Source of the DNA: Eretmocerus hayati | Taxonomy: Eukaryota; Arthropoda; Insecta; Hymenoptera; Aphelinidae | Direction of reading: 5' to 3' | Assembly (NCBI GenBank): GCA_029851415.1 | Contig: CM056744.1 | Coordinates: 104,131,338-104,195,337, forward strand | DNA: 64,000 nucleotides | Part shown: in pieces, positions 49,801 through 62,600 of the stretch | Layout of the letters: the number at the start of each line of letters is the position of its first letter | Numbering within the stretch: the stretch's first letter is position 1 | Translations under genes and position numbers: made by a program | The notes under the pieces: generated by a model | Seen by the model: only the letters and a program-made list of their open reading frames with translations | What the model was told of the DNA's origin: nothing | Database searches by the model: none

Positions 49801-50190
49801 ATAGGGGGAATAGAAGGAATATGCCTGAAATTTGATTGAGTATGGAGTAGTTGTATGACAACCAAAGGAAAATGAACACATACATAGTATTACATAGGTA
49901 CGAACATACACACATGGTAGTCGTGGACGTTGCATGTGCTGATGGAGGTAATGTATAGAAGATACAAGTAGATAAATTTCGTTGAGTAGAACAAGATGGA
50001 ATGACTATCATTAGGCTTACAGGACGATAAAATGGTGAAGGATAACAAAAATGGACATTTTTCCCTCTCGATTTTCCGCAACATCAATTTTCCCTTTTAA
50101 AAGAGCAAACTGAATCACACCACTGTATAGTCTCGTGGAGCAAGCATCACAAGAAAAGACACCAGTACTGGAAATAGGTGTGAGCGGTTG
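46830..50190. other. No gene recognised
   Basis: AT-rich intergenic sequence with a 14 bp G tract at about 48327-48340. The frames present are short, lack motifs and lack splice support. Confidence 0.45.
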
Positions 50191-50193
50191 TGT

Positions 50194-50194
<1 letters not shown>

Positions 50195-50237
<43 letters not shown>
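50195..50237. repeat. (GT)n microsatellite
   Basis: About 21 uninterrupted GT units. Confidence 0.95.
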
Positions 50238-50240
<3 letters not shown>

Positions 50241-51075
50241 ATTGGCAATTCGATGGGTGAAATTGGAGCTTTCCCCGTAACGGCCATCAGCAGGTTTTTT
50301 TGTGCGCATCGCGCACTTGATTATTTAGAAGATTTCCCGAGCAGTCTGGGATTTGTGGAATGACTTTTGTTTGTTTAGGTTTTCCGTCTCATTTAGGATG
50401 TAAAGTTCTTATTCTGATCAGGAACATTCTAGGAAATTTCTTCCCATAGAAAAACTCCTGGGTGAATCAACCGGAATTTGAACCCGAGTCTCTTTGCCAG
50501 CTTCAGAGTTTCAAATTAGACAATCTGTACAATGTAGGTATCTCGGTTATGAAACTGACTCATCACCAACTCGTGAAGTTCTTGATTCATTTGGCTATTA
50601 AGAACTGCAAAGTTTTTTTCGTTCCTCCCCTTTTCAATTTTCCAATTTCCATCACGAGGAGGATCATTTCGCTACTAGAATGAATACTCGTGTACTTAAG
50701 CTAGATTACAATATTTTTCGCAACTTTGTGCGCGAAGTTGTAAAAAATGGAACTTCTCTTCATTATTAGCAGTGTGTGAAATAATGCGGAAATGACTTCA
50801 CGTACAGATTCACATTCAAACACTGGTAGAGAGTGCAAGACATTGACTTTTCGCTCTGATGAGTTTTCATTCATGCACAGTTCCAAAATATTCCACAGCA
50901 TTCCTCTGAATCCGGTCTCCCTCCGAAACTTCGTCTTCGGAATGATGGACAGTTGTGCATTTGATTACGATTTTGCGCACAGTTGCAAAAAATCAGTATC
51001 CGCAACACGTGCGAGAAGTAAATTTTACGCACACTCTGGAACTTTTCGCGCACCTAGAAGTATACATTCACACTC

Positions 51076-51897
51076 TATGTGCGGAAAGTTTGAGTTTCCT
51101 GAATTGATCCGAGGCTCTGGGACGTGTAAAAATTGGGTCCCGTGACAGTTGAGCTGAGCTGCAAGGTCGAAAAATTCGGAATGTTGTCAACCGAAATCAG
51201 CAAGGCGTTGAGGTTAGACTTCATTCAAAACTAGGTGAGTTTTGGAAATTATAGCATCGTAGAGTGATACAGCTGTGACTGTCATTTTGAGATGAGATTA
51301 CATCTCTAAATATTGAAAATGTGAAGCACCTTGATGAGCTTGGTCAGTGCCCAAGATTTTTCTTATCGGTTAGGGAACCTCATGAAAAGTAGACTGCACC
51401 ATTCACCATTACACCAGCAACAGCAATTTGCATTCTGATTTTATTAGTGCCAGTGATCAACTTGCTCATGCTACTCCAAGACTGGGAAGCTCATTTGAAG
51501 GATCGGTGATTGTTGGTGTAGCAGAAACATTGGATCACCTCTACTGAGAAACTCGAGAATGCATATTCCTCTTGCTTATACATCAGCCCTAACCGATAAG
51601 AGAAACCTTGGTCAATGATCAAACTCATCAAGTGCTTCACATTTTCAACATTCAGAGATGTAATCACATCCCAAAAGGACAGTCATAGCTGTTTCACTTT
51701 ACAATACTATAATATACAAAACTTGCCCAATTTTGAACGTTGTCTACTTTCAACGCCTTGTAAGTCTCGTTTGACCACAGACTTTCTCGACCTTGTAGCT
51801 TAGCCCAACTGTCACGGGGTTCAATTTCCACACGTGCCAGAGCGTCGGATTGATTCGGAAAACTTGAAACAATGTTTCTACTACTTTCCGCACATAT
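51076..51897. mobile_element. ~0.8 kb foldback element with ~300 bp arms
   Basis: The left arm 51076-51375 and right arm 51585-51897 are diverged reverse complements. Paired landmarks are TGTGCGGAAAG, CCGTGACAGTT, GTGAAGCAC and TTATCGGTTAGG. The 209 bp loop has no coding signal. The outer sequence at 50705-51075 carries more GCGCAC words of the same family, so the true element may be larger. Confidence 0.7.
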
Positions 51898-51939
51898 AGA
51901 GCGGGCCGCACATTTCTTGCGGGAATCTTCGCGCACGCC

Positions 51940-52122
51940 GCACAGTGGGGCCAAGAAGTTCTTGGATAATTCGCCATTACGTGAATTCGCAACCAATCGA
52001 AATATGCGCAAACAGAAGACTTTTGGACGAATGAGAACAACCTCCTGCATCTGCGCATATGTCAATTGGTTCCAAATTCACGTAAAGGCGAATTATTCAA
52101 GATCACCTTGGCCCCACTGTGC
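51940..52122. mobile_element. 183 bp MITE, ends GCACAGTGGGGCCAAG
   Basis: Inverted ends of about 75 bp share GCACAGTGGGGCCAAG and GGATAATTCGCC/GAATAATTCGCC. The CAGTGGGG start recalls hAT-type ends, but no clean 8 bp target duplication was found, so the superfamily is left open. Confidence 0.65.
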
Positions 52123-52230
52123 ACCGCAGCTGCGTAGGAGCGAGGGAAATGCTCGCCGCAGCAGCGCCTCTAGCGGCCCCTACAAGCTTCAGTACTCCTC
52201 AAACTCGTTTAGCGGCTTGTGTAGAAATTA

Positions 52231-52878
<648 letters not shown>

Positions 52879-53213
52879 TCTCGGCTGACGCCTCGCTTTT
52901 GCAAAAGTGGGCCGGACGAGGACATCACATCACAAGTATTATGCAGCAAAAGCAGTAAGTAAAAGCTTTAAGCTGCGAGGTCATCTGCTTGAACACCCCA
53001 CCGGCCACTGGACAGTCAAAATTGTGAACAAATGCAGAAACGGGGTTAAACGCGTATTTTTGCACTGATTAATAGAATTTCGACGTACTTTCGGGCCGAG
53101 AGGAGAAAAAATAGTATACAGCACTCGGCAGAGAAGTGGGATGCCCATGACAGCGTGATATCAATGCCTCGGCTTCGCCTCGGCATCATCATCACACAGT
53201 CACGGAAATCCAA

Positions 53214-53798
53214 CTTCCCTGCCTAGTACATCCGGCCCCAGTTACTGGGACACCGTATCTGGGCTTAGGCCCAAAGCCGGTAGGGAGAAGACTGGCTCCG
53301 AGACTGGTGATCGGCGCTTTGACTTCTCCCGGAAACCGCAAGGAGGGTTGGGGCATGGCGCCTCATCCCTGGGGTGTGACGACTCTCCGGCCCCAGTTAC
53401 CGCCCGCCGGAGCGAGGAGACCGCACATCTCCATCCGGCACCACGGGAGTGGGTGAGTCTAGGGACTCGAATTGGAATCGCCCTCGGGCGATAACAATGC
53501 GAGCCCGTAAGACTCATCCATCATCCCGAGGGACTCTTTGGGCTCTCAGGAAGCCTAAAAGAGTCCCAAAACCCCCCACCGAGGGGTGGGCATCGCCCTT
53601 GTGCTGGGGGCCGTGACCGAAAGTCGGTAGTCAGGGCGGAAGACTGAGCCATCACGTAGCCTGGCTCGGTGTTGGTCATCCTCCAACCCGACGCGCTGGC
53701 AGGGCGTATCCCTGCCCCGCGCCCATGGGCAACCGGGGTTGAGCCGAAAGGCAGGGACCCGGTATACAAAAGCCAATATTCCTTCCCTGCCTAGTACA
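53214..53798 (+). mobile_element. GC-rich retroelement copy C with 17 bp target duplication
   Basis: The element is 53231-53781 (551 bp) on the plus strand, ending CCAATATTC. It is flanked by exact copies of CTTCCCTGCCTAGTACA (53214-53230 and 53782-53798). It is the longest of the three copies and so defines the most 5' sequence seen. CCGGCCCCAGTTAC occurs twice inside (about 53231 and 53390). There is no poly-A tail. It lies just upstream of the decayed frame at 53799, so it may have split that gene. Confidence 0.8.
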
Positions 53799-54665
53799 GT
53801 GATATACTATCTCAACACCTGCAACCAGTTATACCGCCAGTGCCATTAACAATTCCTATTGCGCAAGTTCAACTGGAGACCGGACCACCTCGAAACCCAG
53901 ACGACGATGGAGACGAAGGAATTGGATCACCGGGCAGCCCATTTGAGCCCAAAGACGACCAGAATACGATTAATTGAAAGACGCTCACTAGATGGTCGCG
54001 TGAACGAGATGAGAGAGATGCTCCAAGCTCGCCTGGAGTTTACAGCAAACAACAACCAGCTTAAGCCGTTCACCAGAGCTTTCTTTCTGGGTCGTGAGGA
54101 CATCGAATCACCACCTCCGCCTTACCGAGAACTGAACCATAATGATGAGGAGCATCTCCTCGGGAACCCGAGAAGACTTGAACCAGACCGTCTCTCATCA
54201 ACGATGAGACTCAATTCAGCCGCAGTTGAAAAGCTGTTACCGCAAGAGATGATGTCGATGGCTGTGGCACCTGCCCGAGGTCTGATCCCCTCTGTGCCAC
54301 CTTTCTGCAACATATGGGTATCAGGTGAGTAAAATGATGCCATCGTTTTCGCAGCCATGGAACATAGAGTGTTCCAGCTCGAGAATAATCCAGCTGATCC
54401 GATATATCACGCAGTTGGGCTGGTGTGGATCTACCCGGAACAACTGATTCGAAGATGCAGAGTCTGCAATGATGAGTACTCTGGTGGATATAATAATTAG
54501 TTGGGCTGGAGAGCCCACATGTGCCATGATATGGGCCTCATGTTACGCTTGGATCTGGTAATGTGCAGCTGTGGGCGGCTGGCCCTGACTCATATGGAAT
54601 CGATGGTTGCACAATCTGTCTCATGGTGTTGGAAGCACACTGGCCCTCTCAGGGCGGAGTTGTGA
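53799..54665 (+). pseudogene. Decayed PPxY- and Cys/His-rich protein, family unknown
   Basis: The main frame is open from about 53850 to a TAA at 54330. It continues in the same frame through a TAG at 54498 to a TGA at 54663, so two nonsense codons interrupt about 270 codons. An upstream acidic, Pro-rich segment (RNPDDDGDEGIGSPGSPFEP) is in another frame and ends near 53995, implying a frameshift. The main frame has a SPPPPYREL motif (a PPxY-type late-domain or WW-ligand motif) near 54110. Near its end it has a cluster of Cys and His (RCRVC, HMCHD, MCSCG, WCWKH) that could bind zinc. GTGAGT at 54325 looks like a donor, but the only downstream AG would give a 30-base intron. It may be a gag-like or virus-derived protein or a relic of a host gene. 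I cannot name it. Confidence 0.5.
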
Positions 54666-54734
54666 TTCAGGCCCAATCTGTCGGGTGAAGCCACGAGGAC
54701 AACGACGTCCGTCAGTAGCGGGTCATAACATGGA

Positions 54735-55360
54735 CCAGGGGCGGGTTTTCGCAGTCGTGAGGATTATACTAAATTAGTAAATTATTAAAAAACGTGCTTG
54801 AGCGCATGCGCTGGATTCGACAGGATTGAAAAGCTTGGTTCACACAATCACATTTATGCGCACTTTTTAAAACTCGAATTCCTGAAATGAGGGAAAATTT
54901 GAGAGAGAATGGTAAAAATTTAATAATTATACAGAGATATCGAAGAGATTGGTCTTTAATATCTTCAATGTGCTTTTGATCGCAGAGTGGGGAGAAATGA
55001 GTTAGTTTTGTTCTGAAAACAAGGACTACAAATTCAGCGTGGCGTTCAATGAAGGTTTATTCAATGTCTCACAAAACTTTTAGTCCCTTTTTCACGACAA
55101 ACTATTTGGTTCGCCGTAAAAAAGAGGCCGGGGATATAAATAATAAGTGTCTTCGATGTCAACGTACAGTTATCAGAATTTCCCGATTCTCTTTCAAATT
55201 CTTCCTTATTTCAGGAATTCGAGTTTTAAAAAGCGCGCGTAAATGTGATCGTGTGAACCAAGCTTTTTGATTCTGCTAGACCCAGCGCATGCGCTGTCAC
55301 GCAAATTTTAGTAATTTAATAATTTAGTAAATTTTTTAAATGAGCGAAAACCCTGCCCAG
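54735..55360. mobile_element. ~625 bp foldback element with ~180 bp arms
   Basis: The left arm (about 54735-54915) and right arm (about 55190-55360) are reverse complements. Shared landmarks are GGGTTTTCGC, GCGCATGCGCTGG, AAGCTTGGTTCACAC and AAAACTCGAATTCCTGAAAT. The loop has no coding content. TIR starts resemble CAGGGGCGGG; no target duplication was resolved. Confidence 0.75.
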
Positions 55361-56701
55361 CGCGCGCGCTCGTAAAGACCACGCCCACAGCAACTCCACT
55401 TTGTGCGCGCACATTTGATACTCTTTTGCACAGATCTCCAATTCAATAATGACATGTATTGTTTATTGTTACACGGATCCTTGGGTGCATATGTCACAGT
55501 GACCCACATTTTAGAGCAGTTTTATTTGGGATCTGATTATTCCTATGCTGACCATTTGGACGTTTTTCTACTCACTGTGGCTATGAAAGTATCTAATCGT
55601 ATTGCGGAATTCTGTTATTTTGACGGGCACATCCAGTTTCCGATACGGATATTTGGTTTGGGAGGAGGCGCGTTCTCTTGACGACATGCATTGAATATCT
55701 CATCCGTTGTGCTACAGAGAATGGGATACGATTTCCATCTCGAATGAAATTCGAAAGGTTGATGGTTGCCGTCAAGATCGGAATTATGGTACACCGAATA
55801 TGATACCCATCATCTTGATACCGGTTAGTTTCTTATTGTATCAAGAAGGAAATATAATGCCCCGCGAGCGGAAAATACGTTGACGAACGCACTTGATGCA
55901 ATGGGGTGGAGGGCACGTCACTCCGCGCTCTTCATTGGAGAGTTGTAGACGCGGGACCGCTGCAACTCTCCGTATTGCGATATGTTTGGATGTGCTGTAT
56001 TCTCAAGTAGCGGCGAAGGGAATGTTGACGGGCTGAATGAAGTTGCCGGGATGTGATTTGTGGTTGAAAATCAAAGCTACGATTCAGCGGTTGCGACACG
56101 TGTACAATTAAAAGATAGATACGATTTTACGTGAGCCGAACGCGGTCCGACAAGACGTAACATGCGCTCACGGACTCGCGAGACGACGTCTAAAATTGCG
56201 AGCTGATTCTGATGTAATGGTCCCGGCGTACTGTTGCTTGATAAGCAGGCAAGGTCGGCCTTTCATAGAACCGACCCCGCAGGTGATAAGGTAGGGTGAC
56301 AATTCTATCGTACTTCGCTCGTAGATCTCGCAAAGAACAATAAAGAACAATAGAACTTCGATAATATGTTAGATCTGTAGATCCCGCTGATCCACCGTAA
56401 TTTATTTCTTTTTTTTTTTTTTTACTATCCACCGTTCTATACAAGTAGTAGCGGCAGATTCGCAGAGTTTGCTGCGCGTGGTTGTGCTGTGAAAACAGCA
56501 TCCCTACCATTTCCCTCGGCCTCGATTAGGTAGAATCGGTGATTCTGCGATTGTACCGTTTCTGCTCTGAATTAACATGATTCATTGCCTACGTTCACTT
56601 GGGAATATTCTCAAATTACTTTTGCGAAGAATTCGTCATTTTTCAGGTGCGTCTAAAAATTAAAAGATGAGCAGGATCAGGAGTGTGCATATCAACGTCG
56701 T
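55361..56701. other. No gene recognised
   Basis: Mixed-composition sequence with more CpG than most of the window (55860-56300) and a T16 tract near 56410. Short frames lack motifs. Confidence 0.4.
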
Positions 56702-56892
56702 ACTTACAAGGAGGGACCACAGTGTTTGGATCGTCAACCGCCCCCAAGATTTCTTCAAAGTTTGGTACTATGCAGAATATGAAGAATCCAGGGTAACTCC
56801 GTCCAATGGGGCTCCTGTCCAGAGATACAGCCACTGAGATGAGCATTGCTCATATAGGCCCATGTTAAGGAATGATATCCATAGAAAATACG

Positions 56893-56912
56893 CTGCTAAA
56901 TGATATTAGCAG
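56893..56912. repeat. 7 bp stem hairpin at the left edge of the insertion
   Basis: CTGCTAA-ATGATA-TTAGCAG lies within 10 bp of the left target duplication. A comparable stem, CTTTCTC-TTT-GAGAAAG, lies at 62647-62663, next to the right duplication. Paired terminal hairpins suggest that the inserted block is a single element. Confidence 0.6.
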
Positions 56913-57388
56913 AATGCTTTCTCACGTCGAAATGTGCTTAGCTTTTTAGACCAAAAAATTATAATTCCGAAATTACTCATCAAAATCACCAATCGTTACC
57001 ACAAATTTTATACATACCTTTTTCCAATACCAATCTAAATCTTCCTCTCAATACTACAATTAATTCAATTCTTTTACCGATTCATTTCCAATTTTTCATT
57101 CGTAACTTATTCATATTCCACAATCACTACTCACATATCTATCATATTAATTTTCATCGCAATAATACTCTATTTCAAAAGAATAATATGTATTCCCATT
57201 CATCTTTGTTTTACTAACGTAAAAAATAATTAATCACAATTATCATCAACGTGTTCCTTTATTTCCGTTCTAATTTCTTCCATCACATTTCGTCAAAAAT
57301 TACAAATTCTCTCATCTTACTTTCATAATCGATCAATCATAGTACTTATACACAAACTCTTACTCTTCATGGATATTCTTCTATTATA

Positions 57389-57416
57389 CTAGAATTCGAC
57401 ACGCGCGCAAGCGCGC
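57389..57416 (-). mobile_element. Helitron-type 3' terminus
   Basis: Read on the minus strand: GCGCGC-TT-GCGCGC hairpin, 10 bases, then CTAG followed by T. Canonical Helitrons end in CTRR with a short GC-rich hairpin about 10-12 bases upstream and insert before T. It lies 700 bp downstream of the stop of the helicase-type gene, in the correct orientation. Confidence 0.6.
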
Positions 57417-58094
57417 TGATTGTTCATTCTTGATGGGTTGAAAATCGAAATCGAAAAATAGGAAAATATAAAACTCGTAATAAAATGGGTTCGTTAAGCC
57501 AAGGGACAGATTTCTTGGAGAAATAATCTTACGTTTCAACCTGCTCGTTGAATTACAATTTTTAACTTGACTACTGTTTACATCAACTTCAACTTGTTCT
57601 CGTTTTTTAAAAGTTTATATCATTCGATGTATAGTATATTTCATGATACACCAGTTCATCTTGAGATTTTTTGAAGCTATGGAATTTTCTACTAATATCT
57701 TTGGAGGGATCAGGAATGGACATTGAAAAAGATGATTGATGGGTTGATACTCGATTGAAATTTCAAAACAAACAATAAATCAGGCAATCAATAGAGCGTT
57801 TGATCCTGAAATTTTTGACTGCAAAAACATACCTGCTTTATTTCTGATTTAAAAATGGTACCGCGCTTTAGACGCTTTCTTCATTTTTGCTGATTTTCTG
57901 TTAATAATTATCAGTACATTGCATCTACAATGTATAACCTCACAACATTTTTTGTTGATACTCGGGTCTATTGACTTTTTGATGAATTTACAAACAACAA
58001 CAACAACACACGCACACTCTAAAAGACAAATACATTTTCGAGATGCGAGATATCGCAAATTGCGATACTACTAACTTCTCGATCGTACTGCGGA

Positions 58095-60929
58095 TTAATA
58101 AAAGGGACTATTTTTTATCATCTTCCATAAATGATTTCTCATCAATTCAGGATTCGTATTGTACCTAGCACATCCTGGATCTCCTTTCAAACACAAAATT
58201 ATAGCATTTGCAGTCGCACATAAACCACAAGAACTTGAATCTAATTGCTTTTGTACATTCCTGAAGATCATAAATTCCTTCGAAATATTATTATACCTTT
58301 TTTCTATGAAATTCCTTTCCATTTCGTCTAAATCATCGAAACAATGTTCATCACAATAAAGGCTATCATATATATATAGATGTGGTAGTTTATAATGTAG
58401 ACAACTCCAATGACTATAAACATCACTATGTATTATTTGTATATCTTCATTCATAGTTGGAACTACCTCATCATATATTTTCATAACTGCTGTGGGAATT
58501 GGATCAATTTCTTGGAATCTCATCTTCAGTATAAACATGAATTCATTTATCGTCTCATCAGCTATCCACGAATCTTTTGATAAAATATTTCTTTCGAAAA
58601 AATCAATATTCTTACATCTTATTGCTATTCCAATCTCCTTCGATTCTTCCTTTCTTCTCTCTATCTGATACTCACAGTTCATTTCATCAACTTTCATGTC
58701 AAAGTCATTCCCTAAACATAGGTATATCGGTTTATGATCAGATAAATACGATTCATAAGTACCTGCTATTATTTTAAAGAAATCCTTCGATATGAATATC
58801 GTATCTATTTGTGTATTATAATTTGTCGTAGATATTTTTTCTCCTAAACATCTCTTCATATCATACGTTTTCAAATAAACTTCAAAATTACTACTGATTT
58901 CATATGTATCATAATTGAAATCACCTATGAGCACATCAATATTTTTTTCTCATTTCTTCTTTTTATACTTAATAATTCTTCCAAATATTTTATGAAAATT
59001 CTTCTCTTTGTTTTCTGTGACCTGTAACCAGTATAAGAATTTACATCACTTACATTCAGATGTACCATATCCATATGTGATCCACACTCCTCCTCATTCA
59101 GCCATACATTATTAACCACTTCATAATTCAACCCCTTCCTCAAGAAACATATCATACCTTTATTTGATCTCTTTTCCAAATTTATATCAGATCTGTAGAT
59201 TAATATGTACCCTTGGATTTCGAACACATCTCTCTTTGTAGTGAATGTTTCTGTGAATATCAGCAAATCAAATTGCGAAAACCATCTGTCTTTCATAAGA
59301 TCGTAGAAGTTTTTATTCGATGATCTCACATTGTTCTACATTATTTTTAATCCCTTGATATTAATATCATCCAAAAAACATAATTTCAGTTTTTTCTTTC
59401 CTCTCAATCTTTGCATTTCTCTATTTATTAATTCTGTTGTAGTTCCTTTTTTTGGGTTGTTTGAATTCTCCTATCAAGTACAAATCTTTCAAAGATTTCG
59501 TCCGGCTAAATGCTACATAGTACAGTGAAGTTCGCATTTGCCTTGATTTTGTCAAATCTACGCAAACCTTCTCATATGTTTGTCCTTGCACCTTATGTAT
59601 TGTCATAGCTTCTGCAGGTACTATAGGAAACTGTTCTCTGAATACTTCCGAACTCATTTTTTTCGTATTAACACGTAAACTTGTTTTTTCAATCGGGACA
59701 TTATTTTTATCAATATCATTTTCCAACATCGTTTTCATAAATTTGATTTTAGCGTTATTGCCTATCTTCTCGTTATTGAAATTCAACCAAATCATCTTTG
59801 GAGTATGGTCTATCTCATTCAAACTTATATGATTCAGAATACCACAAGCTCCGTTGACTAATCCATCTTGAACATTTATATTCGATATTATCATATATTT
59901 TATACCAATTTTCAACTTTATCTCATACCTTAGACCTCCGCAATCTCTTGAATTTTATTTTCTACACAAATTTAATATCTTGTCAGTTTCTTTTTTCTCT
60001 GAAGTATTTAGAGATATGCGATCTTTCGCTATTGCTACATGTAATTTACCATCTTTCATGTTGATTTTCTGATCATTATAGTCATCTACAAATTTGTTTT
60101 CATAGTAAACTCTTATAACTTCATCAGGAACTTGATTTTCTACGAAACGTCTCGTGTTAAATAACTGTATTTGCTCATCATTCATAGTACCCGTTGCCAA
60201 ACCTTTCAATGCTTCAATGAATTCAATATCACCTTTCTGTCTCATGATTTCTGTCAACTCAAAGAATTCAAATCCTTCCCAGAACCTATTGCCTGCCAGA
60301 ATACTCAAATCATTTATCTTTGGACAAGTGAATATTGTAGAATCTTCCACAGGAGGAAGCTGATATAAATCTCCAACGATTATTACCGACATCCCTCCAA
60401 AATCTTCATCCATACCCTTTATTTGTCTCAACCTAGAATCTATTCTTGCGAATGTTCTTGATCCAACCATAGATATTTCATCAATCACAAGTATTTTAGC
60501 ATAGTATAATTCGCTCCTCAGATTATTTGCTATGTCCGCCGATAACTCGGGCATTAGCCCACCATATTCACTAACTGGTAGAGCAAATAATGTGTGCAGT
60601 GTGATTCCTCCTATCAAAAATGATGCTTTGCCAGAAAATGCACTCATCAATATCTTCTCACCTTCATATTTTTTCCCTATTTCTTTTTCAAAATGCCACG
60701 ATAATAGCTGGTATAAGACCTCTATTGTCTTGCTTTTCCCTACACCTGCCGAACCACTTATGAATATCTTCATTTGTACTTCATTTGTCTCCACTGATTT
60801 ATATACATGCATTATCATTTTCCTCTGTTTCTCATTCAAATCTCTCATCATTTTGATTACTTCTCCTTGGTTTATTTTCTGAGGGACCACAACCCTATTG
60901 GTGTACCTTTTATTTCCGTTAATCTGAAA
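58095..60929 (-). pseudogene. Helitron-like gene remnant: PIF1 helicase, endonuclease, Ulp1-like protease
   Basis: The minus strand codes three domains in order. (1) PIF1-type helicase, from about 60929: Walker A GSAGVGKS, Walker B ILVIDEIS, GDLYQLPPV, then after one TAA (59955) DGLVNGACG, TIHKVQGQT and YVAFSRT, ending at 59421. (2) Endonuclease/exonuclease/phosphatase fold, about 59340-58725: NNVRS, LLIFTET, GDFNYD, QIDTIF, SDHKPI. (3) Ulp1/C48-type cysteine protease, about 58470-58200: HWSCLH, YDS and QLDSSSCGLC supply His, Asp, Gln and Cys. Helicase plus endonuclease is known from the Helentron branch of Helitrons; a C-terminal Ulp1-like protease is less usual. The Rep (HUH) domain is missing: coding sequence ends where a foldback element begins. 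Breaks: TAA at 59955, a TAG just before the endonuclease, and frame changes at the seven-A runs 59447-59453 and 58942-58948. Confidence 0.8.
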
Positions 60930-61510
60930 ATCCGATCTTTCTCAAATTTATGTGAGTGGTAGACCACCATGTGAAGATGTGCTGAAAGGATTTATAGCCC
61001 AATCTATTAAACAGTTCTCGATTAATGAGTATCGGAAAATAAAAATGTTAGAATTTTCAAGAAATTATTAGGAGTTTTTAGAATTTATGTCTAGAAAAAC
61101 TTTATAAGGGAAGTTGAGGTGACCTAATAGAATGTTAATCTGGCCATCCTTGATCGATTGGTTAATACGGAATTACGTTAAACTGTATGTGAAAAGAAAT
61201 GTACATGATTTTTTTTTCATTGATAGAAGATTCATGATTCAATTGGTAGAGATGAATATGATTGAAAATTCCACATTAATCAATTGACGGAAAATGATGA
61301 AAAAATGGTTGTTTAGGTGACCCAAAATTTTATTTGTTGATTTTGAGAAAAGATATTTGAATATAAAATAATCGATTTTTGGAAAATTTTGACATTTTTA
61401 TTTTCGGATACTCATTAATCGAGAACTGTTCAATAGATTGGGCTATAAATCCTTTCAGCACATCTTTACATGGTGCTCTACCACTCACATAAATTTGGGA
61501 AAAATCGGTG
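60929..61510. mobile_element. Foldback element, truncated copy 1
   Basis: Inverted arms carry TCAAATTTATGTGAGTGGTA and GATTTATAGCCCAATCTATT (about 60940-61040), with complements at about 61400-61500. It is the same family as the next element and in the same orientation, but lacks the outer ~150 bp of each arm. It abuts the interrupted helicase gene. Confidence 0.75.
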
Positions 61511-61594
61511 AAAAGGCTGGGGAGAAACCGGGGACGAAAGATAATAGAATTTATCCCATGACAACAGATTTCGTACATATTTTACAATTGAAAT

Positions 61595-62600
61595 GATTTG
61601 TTCATTCTAAAAATCTTGAAGGATAGAGAATCGGCTTCGCACATTCTGTTCCTCTCGCTGATATCTATCTATTGTAAGTCACGGTTTTTCCTCCAGTCTT
61701 ATCCCTGGTCCTCCACGAATTTAACTTTCTCTGTCGTTGTCTGTGTCCGTCCGTGTGTGTGTCTGTGCAACTTCATTTTTCGTCAACGGTTTCTCCTCAG
61801 CGTTTCGACCGATCTTACTCAAATTTATGTGAGTGGTAGAGCACCATGTGAAGATGTGCTGAAAGGATTTATAGCCCAATCTATTGAACAATTCTCGATT
61901 AATGAGTATCGGAAAATAAAAATGTTAAAATTTTCAAGAAATTATTAGGAGTTTTTAGAATTTATGTCTAGAAGAACTTTATAAGGGAAGTTGAGGTGAC
62001 CTAATAAAATGTTCATCTGGCCATCCTTGATCGATTGGTTAATACGGAATTACGTTAAACTGTATGGGAAAAGAAATATACATGATTTTCTTTTCATTGA
62101 TAGTAGATTCATGATTTAATTGGTAGAGATAGATATGAATGAAAATTCTACATTAACCAATTGACGGAAAATGATGAAAAAATGGTTGTTTAAGTGACCC
62201 AAAATTTGATTTGTTGATTTTGAGAAAAGATATTTGAATATAAAATAATCGATTTTTGGAAAGTTTTGACATTTTTATTTTCGGGTACTCATTAATCGAG
62301 AACTGTTTAATAGATTGGGCTATAAATCCTTTCAGCACATCTTTACATGGTGCTCTACCACTCACATAAATTTGAGAAAGATCGGTCGAAACGCTGAGGA
62401 GAAACCGTTGACGAAAAATGAAGTTGCACAGACACACACACGGACGGACACAGACAACGACAGAGAAAGTTAAATTCGTGGAGGACCAGGGAGAAGCCTG
62501 GAGGAAAAACCGTGACTTACAATAGATAGATAGTGGCAAGAGGAATAAAATGTACGAAGCCGATTCGCTATGAGTGAAGATTTTTAGAATAAAAAATTAA
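61595..62600. mobile_element. Foldback element, longer copy 2
   Basis: Arms of more than 300 bp (about 61595-61930 and 62270-62600) are reverse complements. Landmarks are TTCTAAAAATCTT at the outer ends, AATCGGCTTCG, ATCTATCTATTGTAAGTCACGG and GTCCGTCCGTGTG. The middle region is collinear with copy 1, so the two are tandem direct copies about 0.9 kb apart. The 116- and 128-codon frames in the arms are mirror copies of each other and are not genes. Confidence 0.8.

Noticed and set aside
61598..62539. Frames of 116 and 128 codons with shared FFLQ..PWSSTNLTFSV text
   Set aside because: They are mirror copies in the arms of the foldback element, with no protein family.
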